This document shows positions 1 through 7,719 of a stretch of DNA of 19,104 nt, piece by piece. Below the pieces are notes generated by a model. That model had not been told where the DNA came from. It did no database searches and saw only the letters and a list, made by a program, of their open reading frames with translations. Location of the stretch: contig VKHC01000101.1 of NCBI GenBank assembly GCA_015143735.1, positions 1-19,104 on the forward strand, read 5' to 3'. This DNA comes from Synura sp. LO234KE. Its lineage: Eukaryota > Sar > Synurophyceae > Synurales > Mallomonadaceae. Within the stretch, counting starts at the first letter, position 1; every line of letters starts with the position of its first letter. A program made the position numbers and the translations under genes.

Positions 1-886
1 ATTGTTCTGACGAGTGCGCTTAAACGTCGATTTTGCTTGAAATCAAAATATGCTTTTATTGATTTTCTCAATAACTTTGGTGTTTGTCAAAGCTAATCAC
101 GAGGAGCTTTTATAATTCATTTAGGCTAACTCCTATTATGTTGGCAGATCCCACTAGGGGTAAGGGCGATCGGTTCATGCCGCACTAATGTGGGGACTTA
201 TTTCTGGAATATGTGCTGAGAGACGTAAGCAGTCGCCTGGGCATAGACCGGCATCTTGTCGTTATCAAGTGTAATACAGCTGTAAATTTTGCATGCAGCT
301 TATTTCCAGCAGCTCTGACCGCCTGGGGTGAAATGCTCGATCAAACCCTGATTTGAGGTAGCATCAGGGACTCTCTGCACATACTGCTGATATGCAGCGT
401 CATCGGATGGACTAATGAAAATGGATTTCATGGTAGCTCGCATAGTCTCCGAGGATCGAGAACTTAAACCATTCTGAACTCTGGTTGGAAGTGACGTCTA
501 AACCTCTCTTCAGATGCACCTGATACGCAACTTCAATTGAGTATGGGGCGGTAAAAGATGCCGTGGGAGCGTGCTAATTTGCCAAGGCTCCAAACTAAAT
601 CTATGCGCAGCAGAATTGATTGCTCCACGGTCTGGAAATTTTTTGATTTCTGACCACTGAAATATCCTGTCTCAATCAGGATTGAGCTGGCTAGATGCAC
701 GAAGTTCTGCCATTGGCAAAAATACTTGATTTGGACACGCTCCGAAGTGAAGCTTGGGCGCACAATCAAGATTAATTTATAGCCGAAGTCTGAGTCAAAA
801 CCTCTCAGAACTGGAGTAGATAATATCAATGATGTGGATCGGGACGAAAACCACCGCACGTTTTAAAACTACAGCGCTTGAATTGC
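1..886. other. Left flank, no identifiable gene; minus-strand open stretches
   Basis: No protein family is recognised here. Two minus-strand stretches stay open: about 533-859 (108 codons, no recognised motif) and about 300-497 (around 65 codons in another frame, ending in TAA at 300-302). The second reads like ordinary protein sequence, with peptides such as SPSDDAAYQQYVQRVPDATS. They could be pieces of one decayed minus-strand gene or transposon ORF, but nothing joins them convincingly. Positions 141-173 carry a 33-nt sequence that recurs inside the retrotransposon at 2935-2967. Confidence 0.3.
141..173 (+). repeat. 33-nt repeat, copy 1
   Basis: This begins TTGGCAGATCCC and contains CTAGGGGTAAGGGC. 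It matches 2935-2967 at 30 of 33 positions in the same orientation. Similarity stops abruptly on both sides. It is too long and too well matched to be chance in this window, so the two sites probably share a transposon end or a conserved element core. Confidence 0.6.
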
Positions 887-1123
887 TATGTGTACAAGAC
901 GCGTTTGGCAACCAAACGTGGGGGCACTCAAAAAATATTTCGTAGTACACACTATAGTCGGTCCGCCCAAATAACTAACCTAGTATGTATAGTTGTGCTA
1001 AATTCACGTTTCAAGCCCCTTGGAATATAAAAGGGAATTTACTGGAAATAAAACTCTTGTTACTAAGCAGATTCTCCTCAACTAACTTCCCTTGGCTCCT
1101 CTCTTGATGCAGCAAACTCCGTA
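887..1123 (+). mobile_element. Possible older LTR or promoter remnant
   Basis: Within 240 bp there is a TATAAAAGGG box (1026-1035) and an AATAAA signal (1047-1052), followed by about 70 bp of pyrimidine-rich sequence. This resembles the U3-R-U5 layout of an LTR. Near the left end are nested inverted repeats: TGTGTAC (889-895) with GTACACA (945-951), enclosing CGTTTGG (902-908) and CCAAACG (912-918) around a CAA loop. The Ty3 element at 1128 sits immediately after it. No second copy is in the window, so a solo LTR is only an inference; an ordinary host promoter is the alternative. Confidence 0.3.
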
Positions 1124-1127
1124 GCTT
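1124..1127. repeat. Target site duplication GCTT, left
   Basis: GCTT directly precedes the 5' LTR and is repeated directly after the 3' LTR at 6338-6341. A 4-5 bp duplication is normal for Ty3/gypsy integration. The base before it differs (A here; the right copy follows the last LTR base), so the duplication is read as 4 bp. Confidence 0.65.
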
Positions 1128-1349
1128 TGTGCTATGTACATCAGCTTAGTAATATCTTGAGGAGACTTTTATCACTCATGAGTGATAAAAATCCCTCTTA
1201 GATACTTATATATCTATTTCATTCACTGGTCTTATATTGATTTGTTGATTTATATAGACTTTGATAAGTCTTGCTGATAATTAAGCTGAACCTTTTGACA
1301 TTTTAGGTTCTGCTTCTTAACCAAGCTAGCTCAGTACACTTAGATTACA
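1128..1349 (+). repeat. 5' LTR
   Basis: 222 bp beginning TGTGCTATGTACATC and ending TTAGATTACA, so it carries canonical TG...CA ends. It aligns along its whole length with 6115-6337. It contains a perfect 24-bp palindrome (1167-1190). No strong TATA box was recognised. Confidence 0.93.
1167..1190. promoter_or_regulatory. 24-bp perfect palindrome in the 5' LTR
   Basis: The arm TTTTATCACTCA is followed directly by its exact reverse complement, with no spacer. It contains TGAGTGA and TCACTCA half-sites resembling bZIP-type binding sequences. It is perfectly preserved in the 3' LTR (6154-6177) although the LTRs differ elsewhere. A dimeric-factor operator in U3 or an RNA hairpin in R are both possible; neither is shown by the sequence alone. 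Confidence 0.75.
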
Positions 1350-1379
1350 ATATTACAATATTAATATTTAATCAAAGAA

Positions 1380-2421
1380 ATGTCTGATCAGCAAATATCT
1401 GAGAATGAAGGTTCTCTGAAGTCCCAGACCGAAATGGATCAGCTCCAACAATTCAAGAGAGCTGGAAATAAGAAAAAAGGACCCAAGGGAACAAAATTAA
1501 TGTAGAAGTCTCAAAGGTCGCTATGAATCTGGGAAGTCTCCAGATTTCTCCAGCAGTACCGATCTTGACTCCAGTCGTAGCATCAATCAATCCCTCGCCA
1601 ACAATGACAATTAACTGCCACCCGAAACATTAAAGGGTGGATAATAAGATGACTTTGACTCATAATGTAATTCAGCAGTGGATATACACGATAAGAGAAT
1701 TATCTGCACAGTCAATTACCTGCAACCATATCTAACATACATTGCTGAGGAGGATAGATTTGCAATTGATACTCGCATGAAACGGAAATTCGAAGATTTT
1801 CATGAGTGGGGAAGCTGGCCAAGGGATAAGTTGATCCAAATACTCAGGAAGGCCAATCTCTCGAGGTAAAGTTTCGAGCCCTTGAGCAAAATTCATTTCA
1901 CTAACGCTTATAATGATCTAACGAGATTCGCAACGAATATTAAAAAAATTTACGCGAAGGAGAAAAATAAATCTCCTGGGCTGGACGACGACACTGGGCG
2001 TCAGAATGCACTCGTAAAAATTCTGATGGATAATCTTAAGCCAGGCGAAGAGACGCTGGCTTATTTTCATACAAGTATTTCTGACGGTTTATAACCCCCT
2101 ACCGTGGAGGAATTCACTACCAAAGTTTTTAAAGCGCAAGAAGCCCTGCATCTCGTAGAGGCTGCGCGCTTGGCCGTAATATCTTCAAAACGATCCGCTG
2201 CCTCCGACCATTCTCACCAAACTGCTAATAATTAACCGACCAAGCGCCAAAACAGAGCGCCTAGTGCTCATCCAGGGTCAGCAGTCCCGTCAGCTGACCA
2301 ACGGAGTGGGCCGCCACCAACCTGCAAGGGTTGTGGCTGGACTCACTTTGGGGAATGTCTGATGCGGATGCATCCTAACTTCAAAAATTCGAACCACCCG
2401 TTGGCACTTGTCTCCGAGTAA
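1380..2421 (+). pseudogene. gag: Ty3/gypsy Gag, degenerate
   Basis: This region encoded the structural capsid/nucleocapsid polyprotein that packages the element's RNA. A first ATG at 1380, 31 bp after the LTR, opens a 41-residue frame ending in TAG at 1503-1505. Capsid-like sequence continues in shifted frames at 1678-1869 and 1882-2094, for example KPGEETLAYFHTSISDGL. It ends at TAA 2419-2421. A CCHC-type zinc knuckle lies at 2323-2358 (CKGCGWTHFGEC, spacing Cx2Cx3Hx3C), supporting nucleocapsid identity. Several stops and frameshifts rule out a functional product. The start is taken from its position after the LTR and its Gln/Glu/Lys-rich N-terminus, common in Gag proteins. Confidence 0.8.
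2323..2358 (+). other. Gag zinc knuckle (CCHC)
   Basis: It reads CKGCGWTHFGEC, with all four metal ligands present. The histidine-to-last-cysteine spacing is three rather than the usual four, possibly from decay. In nucleocapsid proteins this motif binds genomic RNA. Confidence 0.75.
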
Positions 2422-2557
2422 ATAACCCTACTTCAACGAGAAGGGACTCACGAAGCTGCCGTGGAGGGGCCTTACCTGGACCCAAACTCTAGCTGGCAGG
2501 TCATGGCAATCAACGAGGTATGATATACCCTATTGCTGCACCCCTACTTATAGTGAT

Positions 2558-2934
2558 ACTCGTCTATTAAAAATAAACTGTACACGAACAACAACCATCC
2601 ATCACAGGCAAAGAAATGCGATGTTAGACTCCGGAAGCCCGGACAACAACGCCAGTAAAACTCTGGGCGTGTGGATGAGGGCACTTAATGGTCATATGAC
2701 GACCAACGAGAGCTGTGTCTGCAGCGCGTTGGGCACCACTAAGAGTTGTAGTTGTAGCAAAGAAAGCATAACTGTGAGTGTTACGATTGAGTTCAACAAT
2801 TTAAGTGTATCATCTGAAGTCACTGCTTTGATTTTACCAATCAACGGCTACGATCTGAAAGAGAAAGCTTAATACTTAGCTGGGAAAAACATGACAAGTG
2901 CGCATAATTTCACCCAAAACCCTCATGAGCCAGA
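2558..2934 (+). pseudogene. Retropepsin (aspartic protease) of the Ty3/gypsy element
   Basis: This is the element's protease, which cuts the Gag-Pol polyprotein. The catalytic motif DSGS lies at 2627-2638 after a hydrophobic ML, in the usual setting 'hhDSGSxxN'. About 70 residues later ALILPINGYDL matches the conserved 'hhhP-hxxYDhhhG' end of Ty3 proteases. Coding-like sequence precedes the ATG at 2621 (TPTYSDTRLLK), so the ATG is internal to a former Gag-Pol frame and not a true start. A TAA follows at 2870-2872. The same frame continues with GKNMTSAHNFTQNP up to about 2934, where unrelated sequence begins. Cysteine-rich sequence in the middle is unusual for the family. Confidence 0.75.
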
Positions 2935-2967
2935 TTGGCAGATCCCTCTAGGGGTAAGGGCAAGCGG
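2935..2967 (+). repeat. 33-nt repeat, copy 2
   Basis: This matches 141-173 at 30 of 33 positions. It lies just where protease-like sequence ends, so it may mark the left edge of the foreign segment. Confidence 0.6.
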
Positions 2968-3217
2968 ATAACCGAGAAAGGGTGAAATTCACCGAGGTAG
3001 CTCCACCTTAGCCTGATCGATGGATGACAGAGAATAAGCTCTCCGGGTAAGCTGCTTACGCAGTCCCGTACGCGCTTATTTTATTCTATCAGTCTACTGG
3101 GCAGCTGGTGGAACTGTGACTACCCTCAACAATGATGTTTGATGTAATCATCAGCGTCGAAAGTCAATTGGTATGACTGCCTCCTTGTATCATGATGCAG
3201 CACCCAGTGTAAAAAAA

Positions 3218-3286
3218 CTCGGCAAAAATACCGAGACAAAAACTTAGCCAATTCTAGAAAAAACCTCGACAGCTAAGTTACCGAGG
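3218..3286. repeat. Cluster of inverted repeats
   Basis: CTCGG (3218-3222) pairs with CCGAG (3231-3235, and again 3281-3285). AACTTAGC (3241-3248) pairs with GCTAAGTT (3272-3279). CCTCG (3264-3268) pairs with CGAGG (3282-3286). Several mutually exclusive stems could form in 70 nt. No function is assigned. Confidence 0.45.
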
Positions 3287-4430
3287 AAAATGAAATAATA
3301 TAACCAAACCCGATTGAGAAGGCCCCCCTCCGTAGTAACACAGTTTCAACTTTCTACTCCTCTCCACCGTCACTAACCCCACACATAACGAGTTTGTTGA
3401 ACACCATCTCCACCACCAAGTGACAGAGGGCGCCTTTGATTTTGTCTAAATGCCTTGGAATTTCTTGAGAGACTGGGAGACCCGAAGTACTGTCAGAAGC
3501 ATTGCAGACGGCTAGAGTACCTAAAGCACAGAAAACAAAAAGGGAAACGAAAGCAAGCAACAAAGAAGAAAAACAGGTGCACATCCGACGGTTTAGCTCC
3601 ATATCTGATGTCGTTGGTGTTTTGGTATCGGCAAAGTTGTTGCTTGGCCGGAGAGCAGGCTGCCTCTGCCAAAGGTGACTAATACCCCGAAATCAAGTCG
3701 TCTTGATGAGTCGCGCTGCTGCTCAAAGTGACGAGCTATCCCGACGGGAGCGAGATCAGCTATGTACAATTCCAATCCGATTTGCTCTGTTCATAAATCG
3801 AAACAGGAGGAGTTCCAAGGAATGTCTACGATTTCAGAAGGAAGTCCTTGATTTTTGCTGAAATATTTCTTCTCAGTGCCGTATTATATGATTCATCTTC
3901 AAAATTGAGACTTGCAGCGGGATTAGGAACTAAGTTGTATGTATCAAACTTATTGCCTGAAGAGTTGGATATTGGAGAATGAAATAGCAAAGTATTTGCG
4001 CTAAATCATTTTTATGCAGAGTTTAGGTTCGTAGTTTATTCTTCCAGTGTCCAAAACCAGATATTAATACTAATGATAAAAGTTCCTAGATATTGGTCGC
4101 GATTTGAGCCTTCGTGATGACCTGCAGCACTGAATGCCAGGAACTCGCATTTTTTCCAGAAAAAGCTCCCTGGGTCCCTGGTTTCGACCCAGATCTCTGC
4201 GCTTCTCTAATTTTATCATTCATTGGTAAGTTATCGTGAAGGTTTAAAATTTCTGTTATGTTTCCTATAGCTTCCAAAATTCACTGTAGGTTTTTCAGAA
4301 TTTTCGAAAAGCTCGATGTGCTCATTTGCAGCCAAATCCGGACGTACGTACTTCGGAAAAGTTGACGACTAATATTAACTAGCCTGTTAATAACACAGGC
4401 ACAAGAAATTTTAATTTCTAACATTCTAAT

Positions 4431-5038
4431 TATTGGTTGGCTAGATTTTGGATTATTGTTTAGTGAAAAAAAGAAACAATCGATTGTTAATTTTAAGCTT
4501 CATGAAAACCAGAAAGAGCTCCGCACTTTCCTTGGTTTAGCTAATTACTTTCGAGACCACATTCGAAATCATTCGATTATCGTGCGCCCATGGCGCGATA
4601 TGGTCAAGATCTATAAGCCGAAACAAAGGCCTACTTGGTCGAAAGAAACGATCACATTAAAGTAGCAATTAATGCGTTTCCTAAGTTATTCTATCTAGAT
4701 GACATTTCTCCAGTCTACTTACAGACGGATGCGAGTTACTACGGAGTGGGCGCATCCTTGTTCCAAGTCGTAAACGAAGTCGAACACCCTATCATGTTTC
4801 TTAGTAAGACGTTTAAAGCAAACAAAAGAGCTGGAGCGCTGCGGATAAAGAATGCGATGCCATAATATGGGCATTTGCATTCACATAACTCGAGCACTTG
4901 ATTAGAGACCGCTACTTTGTCCTGCGTACCGACCATAAAAATTTAACGTATCTTAATCTGGAAAATTACGGGAAGGTCCGACGCTGGAAGCTCCTAGTGC
5001 AAGAGTACAATTGTAGTGTAGCATTGCAAAGTATTCCA
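4431..5038 (+). pseudogene. pol: RT C-terminal end and RNase H of the Ty3/gypsy element
   Basis: This is the end of reverse transcriptase and the RNase H that degrades RNA in RNA-DNA hybrids. Sequence ELRTFLGLANYFRDHIRNHS (from about 4517) is the conserved Ty3 RT end motif 'LRSFLGLxNYYRxFIxxxS'. In another frame, YLQTDASYYGVGASLFQ (around 4716-4766) is the RNase H start, with the catalytic Asp at 4728-4730. KECDAIIWAF (near 4848-4877, another frame) and LRTDHKNLTYLN (around 4922-4957) are the next conserved blocks. Frameshifts near 4650 and 4850 and a TAA in 'FAFT*LEHL' break the frame. The RT palm is absent upstream. Confidence 0.88.
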
Positions 5039-5756
5039 ATGGATTCGACGGGACACTTACAAAGGACGCCAACGGAAACGAAGACTTCCATCATCGATTT
5101 CGCGTTTCATAGAGCTGTATCCGGTATCCGATCTCTCTGCAAAAACGTTTGCGACATGCTTATTAGCATGGATCGGTAAATACGGCGCACCACACCAAAT
5201 ACTATCCGATAAAGGCACACAATTCTGTAATTCTGTTATCGCAGAGTTATTTAGAATGGTTGGCTCGAAACAAATATTTACTATGACCTAATCTAAACGA
5301 GAAATTGGCATAGTCGAGCGCTCGATCACAGAAATTCGCCACCATTTACGTAATATTGTGTTTACCACAAATTTAATGTATAATTGGAGTACATATACCT
5401 TCCTTTGGTTCAGCGCATACTAAATGCTAACACCAAGGAATCAATAGGTGTATCTCCAGCTCAGCTTCTATTTGGCAATTCAATTCAGTTGGATCGAGGA
5501 ATATTTCTTCCCAACAGTCCAATTAATTGGAAAATATCCCCGGCTGGATGTAAAAGATGCTTAATGCACAATTCGAACTAATACACGTTGCAAGGGTGAC
5601 GCACGAGAATAGGGACGATGAACACATGTCGACTCCTCAGGAGCAACAGGCATCATTTCCCATTAACTCTTGCGTGTTGGTTACCTATATCAATAGGCCT
5701 CAAACTACATTACACGCTCCTAATGAGGGTCCAATGAGGGTCGTAAGCCTGTAAAG
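5039..5756 (+). pseudogene. pol: Integrase core and C-terminal part of the Ty3/gypsy element
   Basis: Integrase joins element DNA to the chromosome using a D,D-35-E catalytic triad. The first Asp is in MDSTGHL (5042-5044), the second in ILSDKGTQF (5208-5210) and the Glu in GIVERS (5316-5318). The best block is RFIELYPV (about 5100-5123) through KYGAPHQILSDKG. Frames change near 5100, 5390 and 5565, and a TAA lies at 5289-5291. LLFGNSIQLDRGIFLP and VTYINRPQTTLHAPNEGPMRVV (about 5680-5745; the GPY/F-like module) follow. The HHCC zinc domain expected before the core is missing: RNase H sequence runs almost directly into MDSTGHL. Confidence 0.88.
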
Positions 5757-5768
5757 CAAGGGAAGATT

Positions 5769-6064
5769 ATGCTTCAGAGCTTAGTCACTGCAAACACAGA
5801 TGAATACCACATATCAAGACTCCGTCCATTCTATTACGAAAATGAGGACACCGTGACAATCAGGGATGGGATATCGATTTTATTGTCGACCACGCTGCGG
5901 ATAAATCTTCATGAAAAACGTTACAGTTTCGCGTGCGATGGGTTGGATATGAGGAAAACAATAACACATGACAACCTTATGCCGATCTAAGGTATAATAC
6001 AAAATTACATGAATACCTTCGCATACACAAAATGCGAGCATTGATACCCGAACATGATAAATAA
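5769..6064 (+). pseudogene. Integrase tail with chromodomain
   Basis: After EYHISRLRPFYYE (the usual end of the integrase C-terminal module, from about 5802) the frame shifts. From 5864 a chromodomain is readable, with GWDIDFIVDH, FRVRWVGYEE and a following PYADLR...LHEYLR. The aromatic-cage region is recognisable. TGA stops lie at 5912-5914 and at 5969-5971, the second where families usually carry the Trp of 'DTWEP'. The terminal stop is TAA 6062-6064, 50 bp before the 3' LTR. Chromodomains of this class direct integration toward modified histones. Confidence 0.85.
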
Positions 6065-6098
6065 TTCCTATAGTACTTCATGAGTTGTTAAACTCATC

Positions 6099-6114
6099 AA
6101 GAAGGAGTGGGGAG
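6099..6114 (+). promoter_or_regulatory. Polypurine tract
   Basis: AAGAAGGAGTGGGGAG abuts the 3' LTR. It is all purine apart from one T. This is the usual site and composition of the primer for plus-strand DNA synthesis in LTR retrotransposons, and it confirms the element's orientation. Confidence 0.88.
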
Positions 6115-6337
6115 TGTGCCATGTACATCAGCTTAGTAATATCTTGAGGAGACTTTTATCACTCATGAGTGATAAAAATCCCTCTTGGATACTTAAATAT
6201 CTATTTCATTCACTGGACTTATATTGACTTGCTGATTTATATAGACTTTGATATGTCTTGCTGATAATTAAGCTGAACCTTTTGACATTTTAGGCTCTGC
6301 TTCTCAAACCAAGCTAGCTCAGTACACTTAGATTACC
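6115..6337 (+). repeat. 3' LTR
   Basis: 223 bp beginning TGTGCCATGTACATC. It ends TTAGATTACC, where the expected terminal CA has become CC. It carries the second copy of the 24-bp palindrome at 6154-6177. By eye it has about ten substitutions and a 1-bp insertion relative to the 5' LTR. Confidence 0.93.
6154..6177. promoter_or_regulatory. 24-bp perfect palindrome in the 3' LTR
   Basis: Identical to 1167-1190 and also perfectly symmetric. The differences between the LTRs all lie outside it. Confidence 0.75.
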
Positions 6338-6341
6338 GCTT
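6338..6341. repeat. Target site duplication GCTT, right
   Basis: GCTT follows the 3' LTR and matches 1124-1127. Confidence 0.65.
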
Positions 6342-7374
6342 GCTGTTTTGAACTAATCTAAAATCATTCCTGGATTTTAAACTAGGACAAGTAACTAGCT
6401 TTTACTGAAGACTAGAACGTTTTGAAACCAAGAATAAAAGCTAAAAGAAAGCTTTTCCAGAAAATCAACTTAATAGTGGTTACGAAGCCAAGCTGCAGCA
6501 GTATAGTCAGCGCGGAGTAAATACTTTAAACATCCGAGCAGTGTGGAAATGACACTTGACATTTTCAAAATCAAGAAATCAGTAACTTCCACGCTTCCGA
6601 CAAAATATCTCGATTTGAAGGCATCTTTAGCAATGTAAACTCGCTTACACATGTTTGTATTGGGAGTCAGTTTGTGTTGTTGAAAATGCCATGTTTTAGA
6701 ATATAGTATGAGGTACGATCCAAAAATAGGAAATAGCTCTATTTGAGATAACGCAAAATACGATGAAATAAGGTAAAGTAATGCTGAATTCTTTCATAGG
6801 TATGTCCAGTAACATCATAATTATCCAAACTTTATAGTGTAACTCTCTTCTTATCGCTCAAACTGTTTTGGAAATTTTTAGTGCCAAAATGCAACTTTCA
6901 AAAAATCTCAAGAACGACGACTCCGGTCCAAGTAAAAATTTGAGATCATAAATCAGTCATATAGAGCTAACTAAATAAAGTTTTATATCATAGAATGATG
7001 CAGTGTGTGCAGGCTTTGAAAATTTGGGTGCATGAATAATAAAAAACGTCGCTCGGAAGGTAAGAAAGATAAGGAGTACTTGTTAGCGCTAGCTTTACAT
7101 ACAGTTGGAAATCTTACATTAATATATGAATATGATGTGTGTATGTTATTGTTACATGTATAGATCGTGTTTATGGGTGTAACGTGTAACATGGGCGTTT
7201 TAGGTGTTGTGTGTGCGCGTTTTCATGTGGTGGAAAAACCGATAAAACGATGCAAGTAGATAGCAGTGTAATGATTTTTTCGATCGATTCATTCATGATA
7301 TGTGTATGTCTAACTAAATAAAGCGTTTTCCCGTGTCCATCTCTTACAGTTGTCCGATATGAGCATAGGTTAGG
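6342..7374. other. AT-rich stretch without a recognised gene
   Basis: Open frames are short on both strands (60-69 codons at 6470-6652 and 6983-7192, both minus) and none resembles a known family. No long repeat or RNA gene is seen. Confidence 0.4.
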
Positions 7375-7600
7375 TGAGATACCAAGAGCACCAGTAGAGC
7401 AGTAGGAAAACAGAAGTAGTGTAGTGAAAGCAACTAGATAGTGATAGAAGTAGAAGCATATATTGAAGCCGCACCAAGATTTAGCCACAAAAAGACACTG
7501 GTAGACACGCGTCGCCGTAGATCACGGAGAGATCGTCCTGCAGTGTAGGTTGTATCAGTATAGATGTGAAGTAAAGTAGGGATGTAGTAGTACAGTAGGA
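7375..7600 (-). repeat. Dispersed repeat, copy C (inverted)
   Basis: Read on the minus strand, this stretch shares ordered blocks with copy A: TACTGATACAACC (7548-7560; A has TACTGATCAACC), GACG..TCTCCG, CTACCAGT (7497-7504), and a TTTTGTGG-like block. With copy B it shares a block of the form ATATxTGCTTCTACTTC. Order is kept, but spacing varies and sequence is diverged. Its edges are approximate. Confidence 0.45.
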
Positions 7601-7719
7601 GAATTTAGGGGTGGACTAAAGTCGGTACACCGATATAGTAGTACGGATTTCTGACCGATAGTTTTAAAAACTTGTATACCAAGGCATCTCTAAGTATTTT
7701 ACTACTCGGCTTCTGAGTA

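Larger units (their letters stand above)
2935..4430. other. Unrelated segment replacing most of RT inside the Ty3 element
   Basis: Ty3 elements should encode the RT fingers and palm here, including the YxDD box. None of these motifs is visible in any frame. The stretch starts with copy 2 of the 33-nt repeat and carries several stem-loops (3218-3286 and 4170-4192). Open frames of 60-82 codons on both strands (for example 3354-3602 minus and 3455-3682 plus) show no family resemblance. It could be a nested insertion plus deletion, or a fragment captured by template switching during reverse transcription. The right boundary near 4430 is set by where RT-like sequence resumes. Confidence 0.6.
1128..6337 (+). 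mobile_element. Ty3/gypsy chromovirus, full-length but inactive
   Basis: A 5.2-kb LTR retrotransposon with LTRs at 1128-1349 and 6115-6337 and a GCTT target duplication. The internal order is gag, retropepsin, RT 3' end, RNase H, integrase core, chromodomain and polypurine tract, which is the Ty3/gypsy order. The C-terminal chromodomain places it among chromoviruses. All coding parts carry stops and frameshifts. Most of the RT is missing, and about 1.5 kb at 2935-4430 is unrelated sequence. By eye the LTRs differ by about ten substitutions and one 1-bp indel, so insertion is neither very recent nor ancient. It cannot move on its own; trans-mobilisation by a relative is conceivable because LTRs and polypurine tract remain. 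Confidence 0.93.

Noticed and set aside
3354-3775. Overlapping 60-82 codon frames on both strands in the inserted segment
   Set aside because: No motif, no consistent composition, and overlapping frames on opposite strands; treated as chance.
4170-4192. Hairpin CTGGGTC...GACCCAG containing a tRNA B-box-like GGTTTCGACCC
   Set aside because: No A box, acceptor stem or other tRNA arms at suitable spacing; the B box has an extra base. Not called as tRNA or SINE.
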